From Tepiditoga spiralis (GTDB taxonomy: Bacteria > Thermotogota > Thermotogae > Petrotogales > Petrotogaceae): a stretch of DNA of 64,000 bases. The position numbers and the translations under genes were made by a program. The notes below the pieces were generated by a model that saw only the letters and a list, made by a program, of their open reading frames with translations, had not been told where the DNA came from and ran no database searches. Below, in pieces: positions 51,533 to 60,192 of the stretch (the first letter of the stretch is position 1; each line of letters opens with the position of its first letter). The stretch lies in contig NZ_AP018712.1 in NCBI RefSeq assembly GCF_014701195.1, positions 1,196,501 to 1,260,500 on the forward strand. The letters run 5' to 3'.

Positions 51533-52261
51533 ATGAACAAAGAAAAAGCTGCTAAAAAGTTTGTAGAGTTACTTGAAATAATGGAAATATTGAGGAGCGA
51601 AGAAGGATGTCCTTGGGATAGAAAGCAAACACATGATACTTTAAAGCCGTATATAATTGAAGAAGCTTACGAAGTCGTAGAAAGTGTTAACTCAAAAGAT
51701 TATAAAGAACTTGCAGAAGAATTAGGTGATGTTTTGCTACAAATAGTATTTCATGCTCAAGTAGCTTCAGAAAATAATAATTTTGAAATAACCGATATTT
51801 TAGATGCAATTAACGACAAGATGATAAGAAGACATCCTCATGTATTTGGAGATGCAAAAGAATATTCGTATGAACAATGGGAAAATTTGAAATCAAAAGA
51901 AAAAAATAAGGAAAAATTTTCAAAAATAGGAAACTATAAAAAAGGAATACCACCACTTTTACAACTCAGAAGATTATTTGAAAATTCTTTAGCTGTTGGA
52001 TTTGATCCTTTCTTTGAAGAAGATATTTTTGAAAAAATAATTGAAGATGCTGAAAGAGATAATATAAAAGGTGTTTTTGAAAAAATAGTTTATTTATCAG
52101 TAAAAAATAATGAAGATATAGATTCTATTTTAAGCAATATATCAAAAAAATATTATAATAAATTTCAAATTTTTGAAAATATTCTTGGAAATAAATTTAA
52201 CGATATTGATAAGAAAGAGAAAAAGAAAATATGGGATAATTTAAAAGAGGGGGAAGTTTAA
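51533..52261 (+). CDS. mazG: Nucleoside triphosphate pyrophosphohydrolase MazG
   Basis: The 242-residue protein is of the all-alpha NTP pyrophosphatase family. It begins with LRSEEGCPWDRKQTHDTLKPYIIEEAYEVVE. Metal-binding EELGDVLLQIVFHA follows, and RRHPHVFGD is present. It hydrolyses (d)NTPs to monophosphates and cleans aberrant nucleotides. GAGGTGATTG precedes the ATG, and its stop overlaps the next start. Confidence 0.94.
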   Translation: MNKEKAAKKFVELLEIMEILRSEEGCPWDRKQTHDTLKPYIIEEAYEVVESVNSKDYKELAEELGDVLLQIVFHAQVASENNNFEITDILDAINDKMIRRHPHVFGDAKEYSYEQWENLKSKEKNKEKFSKIGNYKKGIPPLLQLRRLFENSLAVGFDPFFEEDIFEKIIEDAERDNIKGVFEKIVYLSVKNNEDIDSILSNISKKYYNKFQIFENILGNKFNDIDKKEKKKIWDNLKEGEV

Positions 52262-53256
52262 TGAAAAAAGTATTTTTAAGCTTAATGGTTATTATTACAA
52301 TTGTATCGTTTTCTACTGTAAAATACATGGATTTCAAAGATAATACGGTTGTAAAAGTAAACAATGATAAAGTAAATTCAGAACTTTTAAATGCAACATC
52401 AAAGTCTATTTTAATCTTACAGGATTTAAAAAGTAAGTATGGTGAATTTTATAATACTTTAACTGGAACAGCAACTGGTATAAAATTTTTAAATACTTAC
52501 AATAAAGAACAAGCAATGAAACTTGTAAATCAGTACTTGTTTATACAATTTGTTGAAAGTAAGGGAATAAACTTAAATAGAGATGACTTAAAAAAAATAT
52601 ATGTTCAAAAAGTAAATGATATATTTTCAAAATCAAACATATCACCAAAAGACATAAATTTATACCTTTTGAGTAAAGGATATTCATCAAAAGAAGTTTA
52701 TGTTGAAGATAATTATTTAAAAGCTTTGTACAAAAAGGCAATTAATGAACTTTATTTAAAAAAATATGATGAAATACCCTTGAAAGAAGATGAAATTAAG
52801 AGTTATTATAATAAAAATTCAAAAGCATATGTTTCAAAGCCAAAAGCAGATTTAAAAGTGATAAAAATAAATAATACTGATGAAGCATCATTAACTTATA
52901 AAAAAATTATAGATGGATATTATACATTTGATGAAGTGTATAATATGTTTAAAGATAAAAATGAAGCTGAAAAAATAACAGTTAATCTAAATGACAATGA
53001 TAAAGTTTTAGCTCAAGTAATTAAAAATGCATCTGGATATATTTTTGAACCAATGAAATATGGTGATCATTATGAAATTATAAAAATAGAAAAAAAATAC
53101 CCATCTAAGAATTTATCATATGAAGAAGCAAAGAATTATGTTGAAAGAGATTTAAAAGATCCAATTGTAAAAAAATATTTTAGTGAAGAGTTGCAAAAAG
53201 AGTTTGATAAGTTTAAAAAAAATTCAGAAATAATCTTTAACGAGAAAATGTTTTAG
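52261..53256 (+). CDS. Exported SurA/PrsA-like chaperone with PpiC-type region
   Basis: The 331-residue protein has a signal peptide (about 18 residues) and an N-terminal SurA-like helical domain (VVKVNNDKVNSELL to about 165). A linker PLKEDEIKSYYNKNSKAYVSKPKADLKVIKI then leads into a parvulin-like domain. The last helix returns to the N-domain, as in SurA and PrsA. Prolyl isomerase catalytic residues are not clear, so it may be chaperone only. Coupled to mazG. It probably helps fold exported or toga proteins. Confidence 0.75.
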   Translation: MKKVFLSLMVIITIVSFSTVKYMDFKDNTVVKVNNDKVNSELLNATSKSILILQDLKSKYGEFYNTLTGTATGIKFLNTYNKEQAMKLVNQYLFIQFVESKGINLNRDDLKKIYVQKVNDIFSKSNISPKDINLYLLSKGYSSKEVYVEDNYLKALYKKAINELYLKKYDEIPLKEDEIKSYYNKNSKAYVSKPKADLKVIKINNTDEASLTYKKIIDGYYTFDEVYNMFKDKNEAEKITVNLNDNDKVLAQVIKNASGYIFEPMKYGDHYEIIKIEKKYPSKNLSYEEAKNYVERDLKDPIVKKYFSEELQKEFDKFKKNSEIIFNEKMF

Positions 53257-53267
53257 GAGGTAATTTT

Positions 53268-53570
53268 ATGATAACAAAAGAACAAGTTATGTCAGCATTG
53301 GAACATGTTTATGACATTGAAATAGGATATGATGTTGTGTCACTCGGGTTAATTTATAAAGTGAATATTGCAGAAAATAATGATATTTACGTTGAAATGA
53401 CTCTAACAACACCAATGTGTCCTATGGCTGGGTTTATGGTTCAAGAAGCAAAAGATAAACTAAAAGAGGAAATAAAAGAGGCAAATAATGTATTTGTTGA
53501 ATTGACATTTGATCCACCATGGAGTCCAGATATGGCAAAAGATGAAGTAAGGCAAGTACTTGGAATATGA
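53268..53570 (+). CDS. DUF59/MIP18-type iron-sulfur assembly protein
   Basis: The 100-residue protein has MSALEHVYDIEIGYDVVSLGLIYKV, the TTPMCPMAGFM segment with its conserved cysteine, and VELTFDPPWSPDMA. The family (SufT, PaaD-like, MIP18) assists insertion of iron-sulfur clusters. AGGAGG precedes the ATG. Its stop overlaps prmC, a common neighbour arrangement without known functional reason. Confidence 0.88.
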   Translation: MITKEQVMSALEHVYDIEIGYDVVSLGLIYKVNIAENNDIYVEMTLTTPMCPMAGFMVQEAKDKLKEEIKEANNVFVELTFDPPWSPDMAKDEVRQVLGI

Positions 53571-54358
53571 AGCTAAAAGATTTAATTAATAAAACGGGAG
53601 ACTATGATGTTTCCCGTTTTCAATTATTAAAAATAATTTCTAAAATAGAAAATAAAGATATGAGTTATTATTTGTTGAATGATGATATTAAAGAAGGAAC
53701 AATAAAAAAACTTCTTAGAGTTTTAAATGGATATCCGCTTGAGTATTTAATAAATGAAGTAAAATTCTTAAATAATAAGTTTTACGTAGATGAAAGAGTT
53801 CTAATTCCAAGAATTGAAACAGAAGATTTAGTTCTTTATGCAAAAAAAACAATAGAAGAAGAAAATATAAAAAGTATAGTAGATATAGGTACTGGTTCAG
53901 GAGTTATAGCAATTTCATTAAAAAAATATTTTCCAAATATGAATGTTTATGCAATAGATATTTCTGAAAAGGCATTAGATGTTGCAAAATTAAATGCTAA
54001 AAAGTTAAATGTTGATATAAATTTTTATTGCGGAGAGTATATAGAACCAATAAAAGATAAAATAAGTGAAATTGAAATGATAGTGTCAAATCCACCTTAT
54101 GTAGAAGAGTCTTTTAAAAATAATAGATTGAAGTATGAACCGTCTATTGCATTATATGCTGGTATTGATGGACAAAATTTTTTTAAAAATTTATTAAAAT
54201 ATGAGCAGTTAAAAGGGAAAATTATGTTATTTGAAACAACTGAATTTAATTATAAAAAAACGGAAGAAATTTTAAAATTTTTTGGAAATACAAAAATTTT
54301 AAAAGATTCATTTGATAAAAAAAGATTTATTGAAATAAATAATAATAATTTTATTTAA
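53567..54358 (+). CDS. prmC: Peptide chain release factor N5-glutamine methyltransferase
   Basis: The 263-residue enzyme methylates the GGQ glutamine of RF1 and RF2. The SAM motif VDIGTGSGVIAISL and the substrate motif IVSNPPYVEE are present, and the N-terminal helical domain has YPLEYLINEVKFLNNKFYVDERVLIPRIETE. The start overlaps the previous stop. Last gene before the aro-trp promoter. Confidence 0.94.
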   Translation: MKLKDLINKTGDYDVSRFQLLKIISKIENKDMSYYLLNDDIKEGTIKKLLRVLNGYPLEYLINEVKFLNNKFYVDERVLIPRIETEDLVLYAKKTIEEENIKSIVDIGTGSGVIAISLKKYFPNMNVYAIDISEKALDVAKLNAKKLNVDINFYCGEYIEPIKDKISEIEMIVSNPPYVEESFKNNRLKYEPSIALYAGIDGQNFFKNLLKYEQLKGKIMLFETTEFNYKKTEEILKFFGNTKILKDSFDKKRFIEINNNNFI

Positions 54359-54404
54359 TTCGTTTTAATAGAGTTTTTTTAACTTTTTATATTGAGAAGT
54401 TTAA

Positions 54405-54413
54405 TGTTATAAT
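54405..54413 (+). promoter_or_regulatory. Extended -10 promoter of the aro-trp operon
   Basis: TGTTATAAT combines a perfect -10 with the extended TG motif. No good -35 box is at the right place, which is usual for extended -10 promoters. Transcription would begin near 54420, shortly before the leader peptide. Confidence 0.6.
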
Positions 54414-54440
54414 CAAAAAAATAATATTGGAGTGGTTGTG

Positions 54441-54518
54441 ATGAAGTATAATATAAATAAAAAATTAAATAATGTTATTTCATGGTGGAACTCAAAGACA
54501 TCTGATCGGTGGCTTTGA
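54441..54518 (+). CDS. trpL: Tryptophan leader peptide 1
   Basis: The 25-codon frame starts with ATG at 54441 behind TTGGAGTGG. It contains tandem Trp codons at 54483-54488 and a third Trp codon at 54510-54512, two codons before the stop. Three tryptophans in 25 residues, directly before a terminator in front of a tryptophan-pathway operon, is the classical pattern of an attenuator leader. Confidence 0.85.
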   Translation: MKYNINKKLNNVISWWNSKTSDRWL

Positions 54519-54593
54519 GTTTTTCTATATATTTTTAAAGAAAAACTTTTAAAACAAAATCAGGTGTCTGCTTATGCAGACACCATTTTTTTT
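54496..54593 (+). promoter_or_regulatory. Transcription attenuator before aroF
   Basis: The terminator is GGTGTCTGC (54563-54571), loop TTAT, GCAGACACC (54576-54584) and eight T. The alternative antiterminator pairs AGACATCTG (54496-54504) with CAGGTGTCT (54561-54569), nine pairs with one G-U. A ribosome paused at the tandem Trp codons leaves the first segment free, so transcription continues. A ribosome reaching the stop at 54516-54518 covers it, so the terminator forms. An extra hairpin AACTCAAAG/CTTTGAGTT (54489-54521) could act as pause structure. Confidence 0.85.
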
Positions 54594-54605
54594 GGGGGAA
54601 TAAAA

Positions 54606-55415
54606 ATGTTTAATTTAAAGTTAGTTTCAAAAAAATTTAAAGAAAAAAATATTATTAATTTGAAAAATCTAAAAATAGGAAAAGATTTAATTATTATAGC
54701 TGGTCCTTGTAGTGTGGAAAGTGAAAAACAAATTTTACAAACAGCATTAGAAGTAAAAAAAGCTGGAGCAAATATATTGAGAGGCGGTGCATTTAAGCCA
54801 CGAACTTCACCATATTCATTTCAAGGACTTGGAATAAAAGGTTTAAAATTATTAAAAAAAGCTGGTAAAATGTTTGATATGCCTATTATTACTGAATTAA
54901 TAGATATAAGGGATATTAATTTAATTGGAGAATATTCTGATATAATTCAAATAGGAGCAAGAAATATGCAAAACTTTCCTCTTTTAAAGGAAGTTGGGAA
55001 AACAAATAAACCAATAATGTTAAAAAGAGGAATGAACTCAACTTTAGAAGAATTTTTATGTGCAGCAGAGTATATAATGAAAGAAGGAAATAATAAGGTT
55101 TTTCTTTGTGAACGAGGTATTAGAACTTTTGAAACTTATACAAGAAATACCCTTGATTTAAGTATAATACCATCTATAAAAAAAGAATCTAATTTACCAA
55201 TTTTTGTTGATCCATCTCATGGAACAGGATTATTATCACATATTGAACCAATGAGTTTAGCTGCTATTGCAGCTGGTGCAGATGGATTGATGATAGAAGT
55301 TCATATTAATCCAGAGAAAGCATTATCAGACGGATTCCAAGCTTATCCAGCTAATGAGTTTAAAACTTTAGTTGATAAGATAAAAAGATTGTATTTAACT
55401 TTAAATAAAAAATAA
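54606..55415 (+). CDS. aroF: 3-deoxy-7-phosphoheptulonate synthase, short type I-beta
   Basis: The 269-residue enzyme makes DAHP from phosphoenolpyruvate and erythrose 4-phosphate, the first step to chorismate. [29 protein letters not shown] and VDPSHGTG are typical of the type I-beta (KDO8P-synthase-like) group. I start it at the ATG at 54606, after the attenuator and a GGGGGAA site. The barrel starts about 25 residues in, so the N-terminal ferredoxin-like regulatory domain of Thermotoga maritima-type enzymes is absent. Confidence 0.93.
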   Translation: MFNLKLVSKKFKEKNIINLKNLKIGKDLIIIAGPCSVESEKQILQTALEVKKAGANILRGGAFKPRTSPYSFQGLGIKGLKLLKKAGKMFDMPIITELIDIRDINLIGEYSDIIQIGARNMQNFPLLKEVGKTNKPIMLKRGMNSTLEEFLCAAEYIMKEGNNKVFLCERGIRTFETYTRNTLDLSIIPSIKKESNLPIFVDPSHGTGLLSHIEPMSLAAIAAGADGLMIEVHINPEKALSDGFQAYPANEFKTLVDKIKRLYLTLNKK

Positions 55416-55426
55416 AAGGAGAAAAT

Positions 55427-56425
55427 ATGAAAACAATAAATATTATTAAAAATTCTAAGATTTATGTAGGAGAAAGTTTAGAAAACGTTCATAATTATAT
55501 AAAAAATAAAAATATTGTAGTTATTACAGATGAAAATATAAAAAAATATTATGAATTACCTTTTGAAAAAATTATAACTTTAAAACCAGGAGAAAAAACT
55601 AAAAAATTAAAAACTATTGAAGAAATAGCAAAAAAATTAATAGAGTATGAAGTGGACAGAAGTAGTTTTCTTTTGGGTATTGGTGGTGGAGTTGTTTCTG
55701 ATATTACAGGTTTTGTTGGAAGTATTTATATGAGAGGATTAAAATATGGTTTTGTATCAACAACATTACTCTCTCAAGTTGATGCTTCAATAGGTGGAAA
55801 AAATGGAGTTAACTTTTATAAATATAAGAATATTTTAGGAACTATAAATCAACCTGAATTTGTACTTTCTGATTTAAAAATGTTAAAAACTTTGAGTGAT
55901 AAAGAGTATAGAAATGGTCTTTCAGAAGTAATAAAGTATGGATTAATTTTAGACAAAGAATTATTAAATTTTATAGAAAAAAATATAGAAAAACTTTTAA
56001 TGAGAGACGAAAAAACACTAGAATATATAGTTCATACTTGTAGTTTTTTAAAAAGTAAGATAGTGAATGAAGATGAAAAAGAAAATGGAATTAGAAAAAT
56101 TTTGAATTTTGGTCATACTTTTGGGCATGCAATTGAAAGAATAAAAAATATTAAGCATGGAGAAGCCATTAGTGTAGGAATGATGAGAGCTTTACAGTTA
56201 TCAAAAAAATTAAATTTTATTTCAGATAATGATATTAAAAGAATTGAAAAGCTCTTAAAAATATTTAAATTACCAACAGAAATTAATATTTCAACAAAAG
56301 AGTTAATGATTTTAATAAAAAAAGATAAAAAAAGAAGTAATGATTATATTGATTTTATTTTATTAAAAAAAATTGGTGAATATAAAATACAAAAACTAAA
56401 GTTTAAAGAATTGGAGGAGTTATGA
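55427..56425 (+). CDS. aroB: 3-dehydroquinate synthase
   Basis: The 332-residue enzyme closes DAHP to dehydroquinate with NAD and a divalent metal. LGIGGGVVSDITGFVGSIYMRG, GGKNGVNF and the metal histidines in FGHTFGHAIE are visible. AGGAG precedes the ATG. It is a stand-alone AroB, without a fused shikimate kinase. The ATGA overlap couples it to aroA. Confidence 0.95.
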   Translation: MKTINIIKNSKIYVGESLENVHNYIKNKNIVVITDENIKKYYELPFEKIITLKPGEKTKKLKTIEEIAKKLIEYEVDRSSFLLGIGGGVVSDITGFVGSIYMRGLKYGFVSTTLLSQVDASIGGKNGVNFYKYKNILGTINQPEFVLSDLKMLKTLSDKEYRNGLSEVIKYGLILDKELLNFIEKNIEKLLMRDEKTLEYIVHTCSFLKSKIVNEDEKENGIRKILNFGHTFGHAIERIKNIKHGEAISVGMMRALQLSKKLNFISDNDIKRIEKLLKIFKLPTEINISTKELMILIKKDKKRSNDYIDFILLKKIGEYKIQKLKFKELEEL

Positions 56426-57666
56426 TAAAAATTTTAAGATCAAAAATTAATGGAAGTATAACAGTTCCATCATCTAAAAGTATAATGCAAAGGGCTATAG
56501 CTATTTCTTTATTATCAAATAGAAAAATAATATTAAAAAATATTTCTTTTTGTGAAGATTCAAATAATTCTATTAATGTAATTAAAAAGTTTGGAAAGAA
56601 AATAATTATTGATGAAAATAATATAGTAATTGATGGAAAAATAGAAGGTATTCCAAATGAAATAAATTGTGGAGAATCTGGATTATGTGTTAGAATGTTT
56701 ACTCCAATTATTTCGCTATTTTCAAAAAAGATAAAAGTTAATGGAAAAGGGAGTATTTTAAAAAGACCTGTTGGATTTTTTGAGTCAACTTTAAAAGAAC
56801 TTGGTGTTGGTTTTAAATGCAACAATAATTTTTTACCCTTAGAAGTTAAAGGACCTATAAAATTTAATAAATGTTTAGTCGATGGAAGCATAAGCTCACA
56901 ATTTTTAACTGGTTTATTAATAGCACTTCCAAATAAAAAAAATGATACTATTGTTGAGGTAAAAAACTTAAAGAGTAAAGGTTATATAGATATGACTTTA
57001 AAAATAATGAAAGATTTTGGTGTAAATATATTAAATGAAAACTATAAAAAATTTTTTATAAATGGAAATCAAAAGTATAAAAGAGATTTTTATACTATAG
57101 AAGGAGATTGGAGTTCTGCGGCATATTTTTTAGTGGCAGGAGCTATTTCTGAAAGTATAGAAGTTCATGGTTTAAATATAAATTCGAAACAACCAGATAA
57201 AAATATAATAAATATTTTAAAAGAAGTTGGAGCAAATGTTGAAGTGGGAAATGAAGTTGTAAAGGTAAAAAAGAATGAGCTAAGAGCATTTACTTATGAT
57301 TCAAGTGATTCTCCAGATTTATTTCCTGTACTCGTTGTTTTGGCAGCTTTTTGTGAAGGGAAATCTATAATATATGGAGTTAATAGACTTTTATATAAAG
57401 AAAGTAACAGAGCAAAGGTTATTTTTGAAGAATTTTCAAAAATAGGTATAAAGATAAATATAGATGGAAATAAAATGGAAGTTTTTAAAAGTGAAATAAA
57501 AAATGGATTTATTAACACTCATAATGATCATAGAATAGCAATGGCTGCAGCTATTGCTGGTATAAATTCAAATACTAATATTATTTTAGACAATAAAGAA
57601 TGTGTTAATAAATCATATAAAATGTTTTGGGATGATTATAAAAAGGTTGGTGGAAAAATTGAATAG
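56422..57666 (+). CDS. aroA: 3-phosphoshikimate 1-carboxyvinyltransferase (EPSP synthase)
   Basis: The 414-residue two-domain enzyme joins shikimate 3-phosphate and phosphoenolpyruvate. GSITVPSSKSIMQRA at the N-terminus, NCGESGLCVRMF, DGSISSQFLTGLL and HNDHRIAMAAAIAG near the C-terminus are present. Start overlaps the aroB stop. The end overlaps the aroC start. Confidence 0.95.
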   Translation: MIKILRSKINGSITVPSSKSIMQRAIAISLLSNRKIILKNISFCEDSNNSINVIKKFGKKIIIDENNIVIDGKIEGIPNEINCGESGLCVRMFTPIISLFSKKIKVNGKGSILKRPVGFFESTLKELGVGFKCNNNFLPLEVKGPIKFNKCLVDGSISSQFLTGLLIALPNKKNDTIVEVKNLKSKGYIDMTLKIMKDFGVNILNENYKKFFINGNQKYKRDFYTIEGDWSSAAYFLVAGAISESIEVHGLNINSKQPDKNIINILKEVGANVEVGNEVVKVKKNELRAFTYDSSDSPDLFPVLVVLAAFCEGKSIIYGVNRLLYKESNRAKVIFEEFSKIGIKINIDGNKMEVFKSEIKNGFINTHNDHRIAMAAAIAGINSNTNIILDNKECVNKSYKMFWDDYKKVGGKIE

Positions 57667-58639
57667 TTTTGGTACAATTTTTAAAGTATCAATTTTTGGA
57701 GAGTCTCATGGTGTAGGAGTTGGAGTAATTATTGATGGATGTCCACCAGGAATAAGTTTATCAAAAGAAGATTTTATAGAGGATTTGCGTAAACGAAAAA
57801 GTGGTACTTTGGGAACTACAAAAAGAATTGAAGATGATGAACCAGAGTTTTTAAGTGGTATTTTTAAAGGAAAAACAACAGGAGCTCCAATAACTATATT
57901 TTTTAAAAACAAAAATATAAAATCAAAAGATTATGATGAATTTAAGAATATACCAAGACCAGGACATGCAGATTTTGTAGCAATGAAAAAGTATAATAAC
58001 TTTAATGATTATAGAGGAAGTGGACATTTTTCAGGTAGATTAACATTGGGGTTAGTTGCTGCAGGAGTAATTGCAAAAAAAATTATAAAACCAATATGTA
58101 TAAATGCTATTTTAATAGAAGTGAATGGTAATAAAAATATAGATGAAGAAATACGAAGAGCTATTAAATTAAATGATTCAGTAGGTGGAATAGTAGAAGT
58201 AATAGGAAAAAATATGATGAATGGACTTGGAGAACCTTTTTTTGAATCTGTAGAATCTAAAATTAGTTCTATTATTTTTTCAATTCCAGGAATAAAAGGA
58301 ATTGAATTTGGATGTGGTTTTAATTGTACAAAGATGTATGGAAGTCAAGTTAATGATGCTATTTTAAATGAAAATGGTAAAACAAAAACAAATAATTCTG
58401 GTGGAATAAATGGTGGAATAACTAATGGTAATGATTTAATTTTTAGAGTTGCAGTTAAACCAACATCAAGTATATCAAAGATACAAGAAACATTTAATTT
58501 AAAAACAAAACAAATGGATAATTTACAAATAAAAGGAAGACACGATACATGTTTTGCATTAAGAGTTCCAGTGGTACTTGAAGCTGTAACGGCAATAGCA
58601 ATAACAGATTTTGTTTTAATAAAAAAGGGGGAAGAATAA
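57659..58639 (+). CDS. aroC: Chorismate synthase
   Basis: The 326-residue enzyme makes chorismate from EPSP with reduced FMN. SFGTIFKVSIFGESHGVGVGVIIDG is the family N-terminus. RPGHADFVAMKKY, FSGRLTLGLVAAG and KGRHDTCFALRVPVVLEA follow. I choose the TTG at 57659 behind GGTTGGTGG; the frame is open upstream inside aroA, but conservation begins here. Slightly shorter than many AroC proteins but with all motifs. Confidence 0.93.
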   Translation: MNSFGTIFKVSIFGESHGVGVGVIIDGCPPGISLSKEDFIEDLRKRKSGTLGTTKRIEDDEPEFLSGIFKGKTTGAPITIFFKNKNIKSKDYDEFKNIPRPGHADFVAMKKYNNFNDYRGSGHFSGRLTLGLVAAGVIAKKIIKPICINAILIEVNGNKNIDEEIRRAIKLNDSVGGIVEVIGKNMMNGLGEPFFESVESKISSIIFSIPGIKGIEFGCGFNCTKMYGSQVNDAILNENGKTKTNNSGGINGGITNGNDLIFRVAVKPTSSISKIQETFNLKTKQMDNLQIKGRHDTCFALRVPVVLEAVTAIAITDFVLIKKGEE

Positions 58640-58640
58640 C

Positions 58641-58691
58641 ATGAAAACTTTAAAAAATAATTGGTGGTGGAAGATACGGGTACGGAGGTAA
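58641..58691 (+). CDS. Tryptophan leader peptide 2
   Basis: The 16-residue frame MKTLKNNWWWKIRVRR has three consecutive Trp codons (58662-58670). It starts one base after the aroC stop, behind GGGGGAAG. It precedes two hairpins and trpE. The three consecutive Trp codons make chance very unlikely. Confidence 0.88.
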   Translation: MKTLKNNWWWKIRVRR

Positions 58692-58765
58692 TAAAATGCC
58701 GACGTTACCCGTCGGCGGTTTTATATAAGACCGTCTTAATTTTTATATTAAGATGGTCTTTTTTT
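58676..58765 (+). promoter_or_regulatory. Internal transcription attenuator before trpE
   Basis: The terminator is a 14-pair stem, AAGACCGTCTTAAT (58727-58740) with ATTAAGATGGTCTT (58747-58760), then a T-run. Competing structures are visible. CGGTTTT (58716-58722) can pair with AAGACCG (58727-58733), opening the terminator. GCCGACG (58698-58704) can pair with CGTCGGC (58710-58716), blocking that. ACGGGTACG (58676-58684) can pair with CGTTACCCGT (58703-58712), just beyond the Trp codons. This gives the mutually exclusive set a leader-peptide attenuator needs. Confidence 0.8.
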
Positions 58766-58785
58766 ATAAAAATGGAGGTGAAAAA

Positions 58786-60192
58786 ATGGTTAGTATAGAA
58801 AAAATAAATTTTGAAACTATAAACACAGATCTTATTTTGCAAAATTTAAAATTTATAGGAGTTTTTGAAAAGGATAATTATTCAATATTTGTATTAGAAA
58901 AAGCTTTTGAATTAATAAAAAAGAAAGAAAAATATTTTTTAAAAAAAGAAGGTAAGAGAAAATTTATAAAAACTAACAAAAATTATTTAGAAGTCTTGAA
59001 TGAATTTAGAAAATTTATTCCTGAAAATGAATTTAAGAACTATAAAAATATTCCATTTGGTGGAATTGGATATCTTGGTTATGAATACTTTAATGAAGTA
59101 GAAGATATAAAGTTTAATAAAAAATATCATGATAATTTATATGATTGTAATTTTATATTTGGAAGAACATTTTTAATCTTGGATTATTTAAAAAAAGAAA
59201 TATTAATACTTTCAATGAAATATTTGAACGAAACTAAAAGTATAGATACAAAAAGCAATGTGAAAAAAGTAAAAAAAGAGGTAGAAAATATTTTAAATAA
59301 AAAAAATTATAGCAAAAAAGGAAATTTAACTCCTTATTTTTATAAAATAATTCAAAATGAATCTAAAAATGAATTTTTATCAAAGATTAATTATATAAAA
59401 AAGGAAATAGAAAATGGAAATTTAATACAATGTGTTTTATCAAGAAATATAAAAATAAAAACAAATATTCCATTTTTAAATTTATATAAAAGATTAAGAA
59501 AAAATAATCCTTCTCCATATATGTTTTATTTTAATTTTGATGATATTACTTTATTTGGTACTTCTCCAGAATCAATGGTAAGTGTAAAAGATGAAATTAT
59601 ATTAGTTAATCCAATTGCAGGAACTAGAAAAAGAGGTTGTACAAAATTTGAAGATAACTTATTAATTGAAGATTTGTTGAATGATAAAAAAGAACAAGCA
59701 GAACACCTTATGTTAGTTGACTTAGCAAGAAATGATTTAGGAAAGGTTTCTCAAAAAAATACAGTTAATGTTAAAGAGTATATGAATATAGAAAAATTTG
59801 AAAGTGTTATACATATTGTGAGTAAAGTAAATGGATTATTAGAAAAAAATAAGACTTCTTATGATGTAATAAAAGCTACTTTCCCAGCGGGAACAGTTAC
59901 TGGTGCACCTAAATTACAATCAATTAAAACAATAGAATTATTAGAAAAAGATAGACGAGGACCTTATGCAGGTTTAATAGGTTTTTTTGATTTTTATGGT
60001 AATTTTGATAGTTGTATAACAATTAGAAGTGCTGTATGTAAAGAAGATACAATAAGACTTCAAGCTGGAGCAGGAATTGTTTATGATTCAATACCAGAAA
60101 AAGAATATTTAGAAACAGAAAATAAAATTAAATCGTTATTAAAGGTTATAAAAGAAGAGGTGAAAAAACAAGATGATACTTTTATTGGATAA
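58786..60192 (+). CDS. trpE: Anthranilate synthase component I
   Basis: The 468-residue enzyme converts chorismate to anthranilate with TrpG. The catalytic half has LIQCVLSRNI, FGTSPESMV, NPIAGTRKRG (Ala marks TrpE rather than PabB), TFPAGTVTGAPKLQSI and GGPYAGLIGFFDF-like RRGPYAGLIG. The start follows GGAGGTG. At residues 36-40 the usual feedback motif LLES is replaced by VLEKA, so inhibition by tryptophan may be weak. The end overlaps trpGD by 20 bases. Confidence 0.93.
   Translation: MVSIEKINFETINTDLILQNLKFIGVFEKDNYSIFVLEKAFELIKKKEKYFLKKEGKRKFIKTNKNYLEVLNEFRKFIPENEFKNYKNIPFGGIGYLGYEYFNEVEDIKFNKKYHDNLYDCNFIFGRTFLILDYLKKEILILSMKYLNETKSIDTKSNVKKVKKEVENILNKKNYSKKGNLTPYFYKIIQNESKNEFLSKINYIKKEIENGNLIQCVLSRNIKIKTNIPFLNLYKRLRKNNPSPYMFYFNFDDITLFGTSPESMVSVKDEIILVNPIAGTRKRGCTKFEDNLLIEDLLNDKKEQAEHLMLVDLARNDLGKVSQKNTVNVKEYMNIEKFESVIHIVSKVNGLLEKNKTSYDVIKATFPAGTVTGAPKLQSIKTIELLEKDRRGPYAGLIGFFDFYGNFDSCITIRSAVCKEDTIRLQAGAGIVYDSIPEKEYLETENKIKSLLKVIKEEVKKQDDTFIG

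Noticed and set aside
54564-54605. Longer start of aroF
   Set aside because: It would lie within the attenuator terminator, has no ribosome site and adds no conserved residues.
58786-60192. para-Aminobenzoate synthase PabB
   Set aside because: The PIAGT motif and the position before trpGD and behind a Trp leader identify TrpE.
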